This document shows, one piece after another, positions 18,031-27,161 of a stretch of DNA of 64,000 bases. A program made the position numbers and the translations under genes. Source of the stretch: DATFTF01 sp963825175 (lineage in GTDB: Bacteria; Acidobacteriota; Thermoanaerobaculia; UBA5066; Gp7-AA6); contig CAWGSA010000001.1 in NCBI GenBank assembly GCA_963825175.1, positions 310,001-374,000 of the forward strand, given 5' to 3'. The notes beneath the pieces are model-generated. The model searched no databases. It saw only the letters and a list, made by a program, of their open reading frames with translations, and was not told where the DNA came from. The first letter of the stretch is position 1; each line of letters opens with the position of its first letter.

Positions 18031-19487
18031 CTATTGAAAATACCCGTTGACGTCCAGGATGAACTCGTCAGTCCCGGCGCCCTGCTGGCAGAAGACGGAG
18101 ATATCTCCGGAGGCCCCCAGCGGCACGATCGCGTTGTTGGCGCGGGTCTGGCCGGCGCTGTAGTTGATCGATGAGAAGAGCGGCCGCGCCGTACCGGCGG
18201 CGTAGAGCGTCAGGAAGCCGGGCCCGTTGGTGGACTGAGTCACCGCCATGTTGACCGCCACGCTCACGGCGCCGGAAGGAATGCCGCACTGTCCGGCGAG
18301 GACGAAGGTCCGGGTTCCCGCGTTGGCGAGCGCCGGCCCTCCGTAGGGACCGGTCGCGCTGCGCGTGTCGATGACGCGGCAGGGCGTCAACGTGTGGAAC
18401 AGAGTGGCGCCCGTGGTGATGCGCCCGATCTGGTTGGCGTCCACTTGGGTGAACCACAGGTTGCCGTCGGGGCCGGCCGCGATGCCGAATGGCCCCGAGC
18501 TGGCGGTGATGCCGGTGCTGAACTCGGTGACGACGCCGGCGGTGGTGATCCGCCCGATCCGGTTGCCGACCTTTTCCGTGAACCACAGGTTGCCGTCGGG
18601 GCCGGCGGCAATGCCCCTTGGCAAGCCGGTCGTGATGCCGTTGCTGAATTCGGTGACGACGCCGGCGGTGGTAATCCGTCCGATCCTGTCGTTTCCTTCG
18701 GCGAACCAGAGGTTGCCGTCCGGGCCGGCCGTGATTCCGAAGAGCGCTCCCCCGGCGTGATGTTGGCGCTGAACTCCGTGACCATGCCGGCGGTGGTGAT
18801 CCGCCCGATCCGGTTGCCGATATTCTCGGTGAACCACAAGTTGCCGTCCGGGCCCGCGGTGATGCCCTCCGGCGTCGCATCGGCGATGAGGCCGCCGAAC
18901 TCGATGACTCCGCTACCCGCGGTGCTGATCCGCCCGATCTTGTTGATGTTCGCTTCGGTGAACCACAGGTTGCCATCGGGCCCCGCGGTGATGGCGAAAG
19001 GCCCCGCCCCGCGGGAGATGCCGGTGCCGAACTCCGTGATCACGCCGCCCGGAGTGATCCGCCCGATCTTGTCGTTGCCTTGCTCCGCGAACCAGAGATT
19101 GCCGTCGGGGCCCAGCGTGATGCTGAGGGGAGCAGCGCCGGCGGTCAGGCCGGCTCCGAACTCGGTGACGACGCCGGCGGGAGTGATTTGCCCGATCTTG
19201 CTGGCGTTCTCTTCCGTGAACCACACGTTGCCGTCCGGGCCGGCGGTGATGCCGATGGGAGTCGAGCCCGCGGCGCTGCCCCCATTGAACTCGGTGATGA
19301 CCTGGCCCCGCGCCGCGCCGATGGCCAGTCCGATCAGTACGATTCCAAGCCAGGCTGCCCGAACCCGACCGCGCCCGGACCGGCCGCCAGGCGATGGGAG
19401 GCCTGAAACAGCATTCTCCGTCTTCCATTTGCGCAGATTGCGAGCGGTCGCGCAGTCCGAAACACGGGCGACGGGGCTGGACGACAT
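18031..19487 (-). pseudogene. Virginiamycin-B-lyase-like beta-propeller exported protein, frameshifted
   Basis: Start ATG 19487 after AAAGGACCCTCAT; a hydrophobic export segment is at AAWLGIVLIGLAIGAARG. It is made of about eight repeats of the form GITAGPDGNLWFTE...KIGRITTAGVVTEF, a Vgb/NHL-type propeller. The frame is lost near 18752: one added G in the CCGGGGGAGC run restores ITPGGALFGITAGPDG and a single protein of about 485 residues. The last ~110 residues (VIDTRSATGPYGGPAL to DVNGYF) are a distinct C-terminal domain of the kind found on secreted proteins. It is probably an intact gene with an assembly indel. Enzymatic activity is unproven. Confidence 0.75.
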
Positions 19488-19581
19488 ATGAGGGTCCTTT
19501 CGCAGGAAGGCTCGCCGCATCTCTCGCGGACGAGAGAGAAACAGGGCCCGGTGAAAATTACCACACCGCGTCGTCCCGGAT

Positions 19582-21157
19582 TCAGTTCCAGTGCTTGAAA
19601 TCGGGCTCCCAGTAGTCCGCAAGCGGACGCTTCAAGCCGCGGCAGAGATAGATCGGACGATTTTCCTCCGCCATTCCCCACGGATGAAAATGCTCGCCGA
19701 CCTGTTCGACCGACCGGCAATGATCCTCCACGCCCCGGCGGCCCCACTGGAGCCAGATGAGGTTCTCGGGATCGGTCTTGGGAGGGCCCCAGAAATAATG
19801 GTTCTGGTGCGCGCAGATCGGGGGCGGCAGGCCGTACGCCGGACCGAAGAGATTGAGCGCCCCAGCCTCGCCGTAGTTGGAGGCGAAGATGCCGGTGCGC
19901 GCACGCTCCTCCGGCGGAAGAGACCGGTAGATCCTGGCGACGTCGGCGACGAGCTCCGGCCAGCCGAACTGATCGCCCAGCCGCTGCTCGAGAGGCCCTT
20001 CGTGCCGCACTTCGGTCTTGGGCGGAACGAGCCCGAGGCTGCGCTCGTACGCCAGGAGCTTTTCGGGCGGCAGGATCGGAAGGATCGCGGGGACGAGGAC
20101 CGCGCCAGCGGCGAGAACGTATGCGCAGAGCGCCGCCCTGGGCCAGAGACGGCCGCGGCTCCTGCTCCAGCCGTCGAGCCATCCTTCGATCGCGACGGCG
20201 CCGGCCGCGAGGAGCATCGGGATAGATCGGCGCGAGGTAATAGTTCTTCGCCTTCAGGGCGATCATGATCGCGAGAAGCGCGAGATACGCCCAACCCACG
20301 AGGCGCAGCCGCGAGAGCCTCCCCAAGAGCAGGGACGCCAGCCCCAGAATCCAGAACGGCAGCAGAAGCGGATGCAGAAGAAGAATCTGCTGGCCCACGA
20401 ACGCCCCCGGAGAAAGAACGACGTTCTTGCCCGACCGCTGGACGTTTCGCAGATCCTCGATGGTTGGGAAGTGGTGACGAATCTGCCAGAGCACGTTGGG
20501 AAGAAAGAGAAGGAGGGCGATCGCGCCCCCGATCCAGATCCACGGCCTCGCCAGCTCGCGCCGCTCGCCCGTCAAGAGGAGGCCGGCCAGCATGGCGGCG
20601 CCGAAGAAGAGCGTCGAGTGCTTGTTCTCGATCCCGAGACCGGCCAGCACGCCGAACCAGACCCAGAGCTTCGAGTTGCCCGTGCGCACGATGCGGATGA
20701 CGCAGAGCACGCAGCCCATCCAGAAGAGCGACTCGAAGCCGTTCATCGTGAAGATGCTGTCCTCGCCGAGATAGATCGGGGCCGCAAGCGCGAGCAGGCC
20801 CGCAAGGCCCTGCGCCAACCGCGCACCCCCCATCTCGCGCGCGAGGAGCACCGTCAGAGCCACACGCGCGGCCCCGGCCAGCGCCGCGATCGTGCGCAGG
20901 ACCGGGAGCGAGGCCCCAAGCAGCAAGGCGATCTTCGCGTAAAGGCCGATGAGGGGCGCCGTGTCCACGTATCCCCAGTCGAGGTGGCGGCCGAGATCGA
21001 GGAAGTAGAGCTCGTCGCGGAAGTACCCGTATCGGCCGGCGCTGACGAGATGAACGGCGAGCTTGGCGGCCACGAGGAGGGCGAGGAGGAGCGGATCGAG
21101 GCGCTGGATGCCCCAGACGGGATTGGCCCGGCCGGCCTTCGCCGATGATTGTTGCAT
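19582..21157 (-). pseudogene. GT39/ArnT-like membrane glycosyltransferase, frameshifted
   Basis: From ATG 21157, about 310 residues with many membrane helices and the family marks RYGYFRDELYFLDLGRHLDWGYVDTAPL (acidic residues in the first external loop) and SLFWMGCVLCVIRI. The frame breaks near 20220: removing one C from ATCTATCCCGATGCTC gives IYPMLLAAGAVAIEG and joins the C-terminal ~210 residues (KLLAYERSLG ... NYGEAGALNLFG ... EPDFKHWN). GT39 enzymes transfer sugars from a polyprenyl-phosphate donor across the membrane. The break is probably a one-base insertion in the assembly. It lies 12 bp from the VOC gene upstream. Confidence 0.8.
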
Positions 21158-21169
21158 CGAGCCGGAAGC

Positions 21170-21652
21170 TTATCTTCCAATCGGGCTCCGTCGGGGACGC
21201 CGGGACCCAGCCTCGGCGTCGTGTTCCTGCGAGCGCATCCGTGGACGGCGGCCGCGCGCTGAGGATCCGCCGGCCAGCTCCTCGTGCTCGGAGACCGAGA
21301 GGATGTTCCCGTCGGGATCCTTGAACCAGGCCACCTTGTCGCCGTTGGGCGCGGTCCAGATGCCGAGGCCCTTGGGATCGTTGACCCACGGGTATTTTTC
21401 GAATGAGACGCCCTTCCTGGCGAGCTCCGCCACCGCTCCCTCGATGCCGGAGACCTCCCAGCCGAGGACGGTGGAGTCTTCCGGCGTGAATCCCTTGCTC
21501 CGGGAGAGCCGGATCATGTTGGCTCCGGACTTCAAGACGAGCGCGAAGTCGTCCTGATGGACGAACTCGAGCCCGAGGACCCCGTCGTAGAAGGCGCGAG
21601 CCCTGGCGTAGTCGGTGACCCGGGCAAAGCCGATTAGCCGCGCGGAATCCAT
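21170..21652 (-). CDS. VOC-family (glyoxalase-like) protein
   Basis: 160 residues. ATG 21652 follows AAAGGAGAATCGAACG. The beta-alpha-beta-beta-beta signature is clear: IGFARVTDYARARAFYDGVLGLEFVHQDD and DPKGLGIWTAPNGDKVAWFKDPDGNILSVSE. VOC proteins bind a metal and include glyoxalases, dioxygenases and resistance proteins. The C-terminal ~30 residues are Arg-rich and look added. It is followed by the glycosyltransferase gene on the same strand. Confidence 0.8.
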   Translation of the reverse strand: MDSARLIGFARVTDYARARAFYDGVLGLEFVHQDDFALVLKSGANMIRLSRSKGFTPEDSTVLGWEVSGIEGAVAELARKGVSFEKYPWVNDPKGLGIWTAPNGDKVAWFKDPDGNILSVSEHEELAGGSSARGRRPRMRSQEHDAEAGSRRPRRSPIGR

Positions 21653-21739
21653 CGTTCGATTCTCCTTTCGAAAGGCCACGGTCAGACACAGGATCAGAAC
21701 CGCTCCGGTCAGGACCCGCCCTCCCTCGCGCCGCAAAGC

Positions 21740-22123
21740 TCACTCCGCCTTCGGGTCATATTGCATCGCCCCGGCGACGTTGCCCTCGGAGTCTTCGAAG
21801 AAGACCAGGTGTCCGACGGTACGGATCGTCGTGCGCTCCATCAAGATCTTTCCCCCACTGGCCTTCACCGCGGCCGCCACCTTGTCGACGTCGGCCACCG
21901 AGATCGAGCATTCGTAGCCGATCATCCGCTTGCCCGGTACGAGCTCACGCCGTTTCTGGAGCGCGCCCTTCACTCCCGGATCCCTGGCGTCGCCGGTCTC
22001 GATCTGAAAGAAGTCGGGGGGGCCCCCAGGCGTGATCTTCCAACCGAAGACCCTCTCGTAGAATCGGCGGGCCCTGGCTATGTCGCCGGCGTTGATCGCG
22101 AAGTGCTTGACGTTGTTCGCCAT
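21740..22123 (-). CDS. VOC-family protein
   Basis: 127 residues, ATG 22123 after CGGAGGAAAACG. Single VOC module: VKHFAINAGDIARARRFYERVFGWKI, GGPPDFFQIETGD, then VSVADVDKVAAAVKASGGKI and FFEDSEGNVAGAMQYDP, a typical glyoxalase-like ending. It lies 88 bp upstream of another VOC gene, probably in one unit, and opposite an AraC regulator 71 bp away that may control it (inference from the divergent arrangement). Confidence 0.85.
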   Translation of the reverse strand: MANNVKHFAINAGDIARARRFYERVFGWKITPGGPPDFFQIETGDARDPGVKGALQKRRELVPGKRMIGYECSISVADVDKVAAAVKASGGKILMERTTIRTVGHLVFFEDSEGNVAGAMQYDPKAE

Positions 22124-22194
22124 CGTTTTCCTCCGAGACTGGGAGCATCCTAGACGGTCGGCCGCTCTGCGGCTTTGCGATAGATTGCCAAGGT

Positions 22195-23046
22195 ATGTCG
22201 AGAAAACGACACGCCCCTCGCCGCCCCGGCCGCCGCCGGGCAGGCCGTGCCGAAGACGACGACCTCGTGGTGCGCACCTGGGCCACGACGCATTCGCCGG
22301 GCGCGTCGCTGCCGCCCCGGGTCTCCGAGTGGCACCGGCTGGTCTACGCGTCGGAGGGCGTAATCAGCGTGCACACCGCCCCGGGCACCTGGGTCGTGCC
22401 GCCGGACCGAGCCGTATGGGTGCCGGCGGGCGTCGAGCACTCGGTCGACATGTCTGGACGCGTTTCGATTCGCATGCTCTTCTTCTCCACGCGATTGCCG
22501 TGCCGGATGCCTCTGGAATGCCGCGCGATCAACGTCCCTCCCCTGCTCCGGGAGCTCGTCCTCCACACGATCGACCTCGGTCTTCTGCACCGCGGCGTGC
22601 CGCGGGAAGCACGGCTGGCCGGCATTCTCCTCGATCAGCTCGAAGCGTTGCCGTCGGTCCCGCTGCAGCTCCCGCTGCCGCGCGATCCCCGGGCGCGCGC
22701 CATGGCGGAGATCCTCGAACGGCATCCCGGCTCGACCCGCAAGCTCACGGCCTTCGCGCGGGACGTGGGCGCCAGCCGCCGAACGCTCGAACGGCTCTTC
22801 CGGGCCGAAACCCGCCTGACGCTGGGGCGCTGGCGCCAGAGGCTTCGCCTGATCCACGCCCTCCGCCGCCTGGCCACGGGCCGGTCTGTGACCCGGGTGT
22901 CGCTCGACCTCGGCTACGACAGCCCGAGCGCCTTCGTCGCGATGTTCAAGCGCGAGTTGGGCACGACGCCCGGCCGATACTTCCGAAGCGCAAGCCTGAG
23001 CCCGCCCCCTGTTCCGACGGGAAGCGGTGGAGCGCGCGTCTCATGA
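22195..23046 (+). CDS. AraC-family transcriptional regulator
   Basis: 283 residues. N-terminal cupin-like sensor (VPPDRAVWVPAGVEHSVDMSG) and a C-terminal double helix-turn-helix: LTAFARDVGASRRTLERLFRAETRLTLGRWRQRLRL and VTRVSLDLGYDSPSAFVAMFKRELGTTPGRYFR. It reads away from the two VOC genes at 21.2-22.1 kb. Ligand unknown. Confidence 0.9.
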   Translation: MSRKRHAPRRPGRRRAGRAEDDDLVVRTWATTHSPGASLPPRVSEWHRLVYASEGVISVHTAPGTWVVPPDRAVWVPAGVEHSVDMSGRVSIRMLFFSTRLPCRMPLECRAINVPPLLRELVLHTIDLGLLHRGVPREARLAGILLDQLEALPSVPLQLPLPRDPRARAMAEILERHPGSTRKLTAFARDVGASRRTLERLFRAETRLTLGRWRQRLRLIHALRRLATGRSVTRVSLDLGYDSPSAFVAMFKRELGTTPGRYFRSASLSPPPVPTGSGGARVS

Positions 23047-23178
23047 TCAGCGCCGCGACGCACCTGCCAGGATCGGGTTCCGCGACGCGAGGTGTCGCCG
23101 CACCGACGGTCTTGTCCTGGAATCCTGGTTTCAGGAACCGAGCCGGCGTGTCCCGAGCGGGGACGGAGGAGTCCGACG

Positions 23179-23532
23179 CTATCGGACCGATCCGCGCCGA
23201 TCCAGCTCGTCGACGAAGAGGACGGCCCAGCTGCGACCCTCGTCCTCGGACGCGAATTGCGTACGCCGCCAGGAATCTCCGGTCACGCGCTCGGACGAGC
23301 TGCTCCTCCTCCCCGGCTCCGCCGAGGATGCTCGTGACGTCCGTCGTCACGCGGGCCCGATCACCGCTGGAGGGTTCGGTCCGTGTTCCATCCCGGTGAC
23401 CGAGAGTCCAACAAGGGCGTCGGCTTCGAGACCCGCTCTCCTGGCCGGCTGCGTTGCGCAACCGCTCGCCAGAACCAGCACGCCCGCCACGGCGAGTCTG
23501 CACGCTGTCGGGATCGTCGCCCGGCGATTCAT
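23179..23532 (-). pseudogene. Small lipoprotein gene split over three frames
   Basis: ATG 23532 begins a lipoprotein signal with lipobox: LAVAGVLVLASGCATQ. The first frame ends at 23347. Coding-like sequence continues in a second frame (ARVTTDVTSILGGAGEEEQLV) and a third (VTGDSWRRTQFASEDEGRSW to VDELDRRGSVR) ending at stop 23181-23179. Two one-base indels would give a lipoprotein of about 115 residues. No family recognised. Real decay or assembly error. Confidence 0.5.
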
Positions 23533-23747
23533 CTTCAGGGAAAGACTACATTCTCAGAGCGACCCGGCTCTTCGTCCTTCGTGAAAGACGTTCCATCCTG
23601 CCGCCGGCGCTCCTTCTCAGCGGAAGTCGCCGTGGACTCGAAAATCGATGCGCGGGCGCACGCCCGGCGAAGTCACAGGATGGCTGGGATGCGGCCCGCT
23701 TGACAGAGCGTCGCGTTGCGAGAAGAGTGCCCATCGGGAGGATTGTG

Positions 23748-24245
23748 ATGAAGAGCTCCAGGCACCAGTTTCTCGATGCGGTCGAAGAAGAGTCCAAACG
23801 CACTCTGCGCGTGCTGCGCGCCTATCCGGACGATCAATCGGGTTACAAGCCGCACGAGCGCAGCCGCAGCGCCAGGGAGGTCGCATGGCCTATGGCTCTG
23901 GGCCTCGAACGGCTCATCCTGAAGGCGTTGACCACGGGCCTGGACTTTTCACCCTCGTCCATGCCGCCTTCCCCGCCTGAAAGGATCAGCGAGATCACGG
24001 CCGCCGTCGAGGAGTCCTTCGGAAAGATCGCGGCCCGTCTCCGGGACATCGACGACTCGAGGCTCGAAGGCACCGTGAAGTTCTTCGTCGCTCCCAAGAC
24101 CATGGGAGACATTCCGATGACGGACTTCCTCTGGTCGATCCTCTTCGACCACGTTCACCACCGCGGCCAGCTCTCCGTTTATCTGCGGATCGTGGGCAAG
24201 GTGCCTTCGATCTACGGCCCGTCGGGCGACCAGCCCTGGAGATAG
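23748..24245 (+). CDS. DinB-family protein
   Basis: 165 residues. ATG 23748 follows GGGAGGATTGTG. Helical bundle with the family's His residues in LFDHVHHRGQLSVYLR and the ending VPSIYGPSGDQPW, almost the same as the DinB protein at 11978. VARG-like start SSRHQFLDAVEEESKRTLRVL. Function unassigned; possibly thiol-related detoxification. Confidence 0.8.
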   Translation: MKSSRHQFLDAVEEESKRTLRVLRAYPDDQSGYKPHERSRSAREVAWPMALGLERLILKALTTGLDFSPSSMPPSPPERISEITAAVEESFGKIAARLRDIDDSRLEGTVKFFVAPKTMGDIPMTDFLWSILFDHVHHRGQLSVYLRIVGKVPSIYGPSGDQPWR

Positions 24246-24250
24246 CGCAT

Positions 24251-24266
24251 ACAATTTCCAGATTGT
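24251..24266. promoter_or_regulatory. Palindrome ACAAT-N6-ATTGT, site 1
   Basis: Perfect 5-bp arms ACAAT/ATTGT with a 6-bp spacer, five bases after the dinB stop. It matches three other sites in the window (24912, 32978, 41143), which suggests one repressor's operator. This copy lies between convergent genes, so its role is unclear. Confidence 0.4.
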
Positions 24267-24331
24267 GAGATCAGAAACCGAGCGAGCCGGAGCGAGGAGC
24301 TCCGGACCCGCAGGCCTCTGCAGCAGGCTCC

Positions 24332-24808
24332 TCAGGCGCTCGCGGAGCTGGCCCGCTCGGCGGCCCGCTTTTCCATCTCCTTCGCCGGCACGTCTTCGAT
24401 GTGGGTCATGACGTGCCAGGTATGGCCGAACGGGTCTGTGACCGTGCCGATGCGATCGCCGTAGAACTGATCCTCGACCGGCCGCTGAAGCGTCGCACCG
24501 GCTCGGACCGCCTGCTTCACGACGTCGTCCACCTTCTCGACGTAGAGAACGAGGCTCACCGGCGAGCCGCCGTACGACCCGGGGCCCCGGTGGCCCATTT
24601 CGAGAGACTCGTCCGCGAGCATCACGTGCCCTCCACCGATGACAAGGTCGGCATGGCCGATTCTTCCGTCCGGACCCGGCATGCGCATGACTTCTTTCGC
24701 TCCGAACGCCTCCTTATAGAAGCCAATGGCCTTCGACGCGCCGCCCACGATGAGATAAGCGGTGGGAGCCTCGTAACCCTCGAGAACCGGTTTGACATTC
24801 GTCTTCAT
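24332..24808 (-). CDS. PhnB-like VOC-family protein
   Basis: 158 residues, ATG 24808 preceded by AAGGAGTGATGC. The fold follows the PhnB/DUF1428-type VOC pattern: PTAYLIVGGASKAIGFYKEAFGAKEVMRMPGPDGRIGHADLVIGGGHVMLADE and DQFYGDRIGTVTDPFGHTWHVMTHIEDV. The DPFGHTWHVMTH ending is a hallmark of this group. Function unknown. Its promoter region, with an ACAAT palindrome, is shared with the divergent acetyltransferase fusion. Confidence 0.85.
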   Translation of the reverse strand: MKTNVKPVLEGYEAPTAYLIVGGASKAIGFYKEAFGAKEVMRMPGPDGRIGHADLVIGGGHVMLADESLEMGHRGPGSYGGSPVSLVLYVEKVDDVVKQAVRAGATLQRPVEDQFYGDRIGTVTDPFGHTWHVMTHIEDVPAKEMEKRAAERASSASA

Positions 24809-24911
24809 GCATCACTCCTTGCGAAAGGAAGCTGCAAGCCGCGTGCCCTGGATCCAGGGATGCCCCGGAGACCGGGCCGAAGGAGGGATCCGACGCTGCG
24901 GGAAGGAGTCA

Positions 24912-24927
24912 ACAATATATAACTTGT
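24912..24927. promoter_or_regulatory. Palindrome ACAAT-N6-CTTGT, site 2
   Basis: One mismatch from the ACAAT-N6-ATTGT consensus, in the AT-rich 195-bp gap between the divergent VOC gene (start 24808) and the GNAT-TrmO gene (start 25004). Candidate operator. Confidence 0.4.
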
Positions 24928-25003
24928 ATGTCCGGGTGATCGCTCCGCGGAACGCCGGAAGGCCGGATCGGCGAAGAGGCGGCGGGAATGTTAGATTGCC
25001 GGA

Positions 25004-25978
25004 GTGAGCCAGGCGCGTTTCGAAACGTCCTTCGACCTGCAGCCCACTCTGAAGGGTGAGCGGCTATGGCTCCGGCCGCTCTCGCCCGACGACTTTTCGC
25101 AGCTCTACGCCGTCGCATCCGATCCGCTGATCTGGGAGCAGCACCCGGCCCGGGACCGCTACACGCGCGACGTCTTTCAGGAGTTCTTTCGCGAGGCCCT
25201 CGAGTCCGGAGGGGCCTTCGCGGTCATCGATGCGAGCGACGGACGGATCATCGGTTCGTCCCGCTACCACGGACACGACCGCGACCGGAGCGAGGTCGAG
25301 ATCGGCTGGACGTTCCTGGCCAGATCGCACTGGGGCGGCCCTTTCAACCGGGAGATGAAGGACTTGATGCTGCGGCACGCCTTCCGATTCGTGGACCGGG
25401 TCGTCTTCCTGGTCGGTCCGCAGAACATGCGTTCCCGCAAGGCGGTGGAGAAGATCGGAGGGGTTCCCGCGGGAACGAGAACCGACAGGACAGGACGCGT
25501 CAGCGTCGTCTACGAGATCACGCGCGAGGCGTTCGCCCGGCAGGACGCGCGGGAATTTCCCGGAGAGGGACCGGCGATCCTCCTCACCCCGGTCGGGAGG
25601 GTGCAGTCGCCGCTTTCCGAGCGCGCGCTGGCTCCGAAGCAGGGAGACGAAGGAGCGCCCGATGCCTGGCTCGTCTTCGACGAGGAGGCGCGCCAGGCTC
25701 TGCGCGGCCTCGAGACCGGCATGGACGTGCTGGTTCTCACATGGCTCGACCGGGGGCGCCGGGACGTTCTGACGGTCCACCCCCGCGGAGATCCGTCGCG
25801 GCCGGAGACGGGCGTCTTCGCCACGCGCTCGCCCGATCGGCCCAATCCGATCGGACTGCATCGGGTCACGATCCTGTCGATCGACGGCGCGAGGTTTCGC
25901 GTCCGAAACCTCGAGGCCCTCGACGGAACGCCGATCCTGGACGTCAAGCCCGTCCTCGGGCCGGCCTCCGAGCGGTAG
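25004..25978 (+). CDS. GNAT acetyltransferase fused to TrmO/TsaA-like domain
   Basis: 324 residues from GTG 25004. Residues ~15-185 are a RimJ/RimL-type GNAT domain (LWLRPLSPDDFSQLYAVASD, EVEIGWTFLARSHWG, NMRSRKAVEKIGG). Residues ~190-320 are a TsaA/TrmO beta-barrel: ILLTPVGRVQSPLSE, VHPRGDPSRPETGVFATRSPDRPNPIG, and LEALDGTPILDVKPVLG. TrmO N6-methylates the t6A modification of tRNA-Thr using SAM (family knowledge). Covalent linkage of the two activities is unusual and may tie an amino-group acetylation to tRNA-like substrates; the partner reaction is not known. Confidence 0.85.
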   Translation: MSQARFETSFDLQPTLKGERLWLRPLSPDDFSQLYAVASDPLIWEQHPARDRYTRDVFQEFFREALESGGAFAVIDASDGRIIGSSRYHGHDRDRSEVEIGWTFLARSHWGGPFNREMKDLMLRHAFRFVDRVVFLVGPQNMRSRKAVEKIGGVPAGTRTDRTGRVSVVYEITREAFARQDAREFPGEGPAILLTPVGRVQSPLSERALAPKQGDEGAPDAWLVFDEEARQALRGLETGMDVLVLTWLDRGRRDVLTVHPRGDPSRPETGVFATRSPDRPNPIGLHRVTILSIDGARFRVRNLEALDGTPILDVKPVLGPASER

Positions 25979-26067
25979 GCCTCGGCGAAGCCCTCGGACC
26001 GCCTGAACCTCGGGAGCGCTGCCGCGCGTAGGAGAAGGCAGGCCGCGACGCGCGGCCAAAGGCAATC

Positions 26068-26736
26068 ATGCTCCAGGATCTCGGGAAGCTCCTTTCCGTC
26101 AATGTCGGTACGCCGCGCGAGTTCACGTTCGGCGGCCGTACAGCCCGAAGCGCCATCTGGAAGACGCCCGTGGCCGGGCGCGTCGCCGTCCGAGGCGTGA
26201 ACCTGGCGGGCGACGACCAGGCCGACCGCGGCTCGCACGGCGGCCCGGACAAGGCGGTCTACGCCTACGCCGTCGAAGACACCCGCTGGTGGGAACGGGA
26301 GCTCGGCCGGCCGGTCGAGCCCGGGGAGTTCGGCGAGAACCTGACGACGGAAGGGATCGATGTCAGCGGAGCCTCGATCGGCGAGCGCTGGGCGATCGGC
26401 AGCGTCGTGCTCGAGGTGTCCGAGCCCCGCATTCCCTGCTGGAGGCTGGCGGTCCGCATGAACGATCCCCTTTTCCCGCGCCGCTTCACCGAGGCGCTGC
26501 GGCCGGGCTCCTACCTGCGCATCGTCGTCGAGGGAGAGCTCGGAGCCGGAGACGCGATCCGCGTCCTCGAGCGGCCGGACTCCGGCCTGACCGTGCGGGA
26601 CGTCTTCCGCATCTACACGCGCGACCACGACGAGGCCGGGCGGGTCCTCGCCGTCGCCGGAATCTCCCAGGCCTGGAAAGAGTGGGCCAGCGACTCGCTC
26701 CGGCACACGCGGGAACGGAGCGAAGGCCCCCGGTGA
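26068..26736 (+). CDS. MOSC-domain protein (YiiM-like)
   Basis: 222 residues, ATG 26068. The MOSC core is VAVRGVNLAGDDQADRGSHGGPDKAVYAYA and EPGEFGENLTTEGID, followed by EVSEPRIPCWRLAVRM with the conserved Cys that carries the molybdenum cofactor sulfur in relatives. YiiM-type proteins reduce N-hydroxylated compounds such as 6-hydroxylaminopurine. Residues 165-222 form the helical tail (LTVRDVFRIYTRDHDEAGRVLAV) of this group. Confidence 0.9.
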   Translation: MLQDLGKLLSVNVGTPREFTFGGRTARSAIWKTPVAGRVAVRGVNLAGDDQADRGSHGGPDKAVYAYAVEDTRWWERELGRPVEPGEFGENLTTEGIDVSGASIGERWAIGSVVLEVSEPRIPCWRLAVRMNDPLFPRRFTEALRPGSYLRIVVEGELGAGDAIRVLERPDSGLTVRDVFRIYTRDHDEAGRVLAVAGISQAWKEWASDSLRHTRERSEGPR

Positions 26737-26831
26737 GCTCGACCATGTATACTGAACGTCACCTGATCCGCTCGCCTTCGCCAGAACCGTTCTGACAGAA
26801 CCCGAACAGACAGGAAGCCCGGGAGGGCACC

Positions 26832-27137
26832 ATGGCGAGCGAGTGCAGGATTCTGGTCGCCGGCTCCGATGTCGGGCCGTTCCAATACAGCACGCGGTTC
26901 CTCTTCGACGGACTGGGGGCCACGGCCGACCCGCTCGAGTCCCACTATCTGTACGGCGACGGAGATCTGGCCGTCTTCCTGGAAGACCTGGGCATCGATA
27001 TCCCAATCATCCTCCTGCTCTTGAACCGCTTGAGCGCGGAAGGATCCGCGGAGACGGCCGTCCGAGTGCCGGCGGAGGTGCTGGAAGTCCTCTCGCGCCA
27101 CGCCCGGGACGGGGGTTCCTTCGACAGCGAGGCCTGA
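26832..27137 (+). CDS. Hypothetical small protein
   Basis: 101 residues, ATG 26832 after GGGAGGGCACC. Begins ECRILVAGSDVGPFQYSTRFLFDGL, with a hydrophobic stretch DIPIILLLLNRL in the middle. No family recognised. GC3-rich codon use and a good ribosome site support it being real. Convergent with the cNMP/thioredoxin-reductase-like gene, 24 bp away. Confidence 0.6.
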   Translation: MASECRILVAGSDVGPFQYSTRFLFDGLGATADPLESHYLYGDGDLAVFLEDLGIDIPIILLLLNRLSAEGSAETAVRVPAEVLEVLSRHARDGGSFDSEA

Positions 27138-27161
27138 TGATTCGGTTTCCGCCGGGAGACC

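Noticed and set aside
18413..19300. Regular ~130-bp direct repeats
   Set aside because: They are the coding repeats of the beta-propeller protein, not a CRISPR or satellite array.
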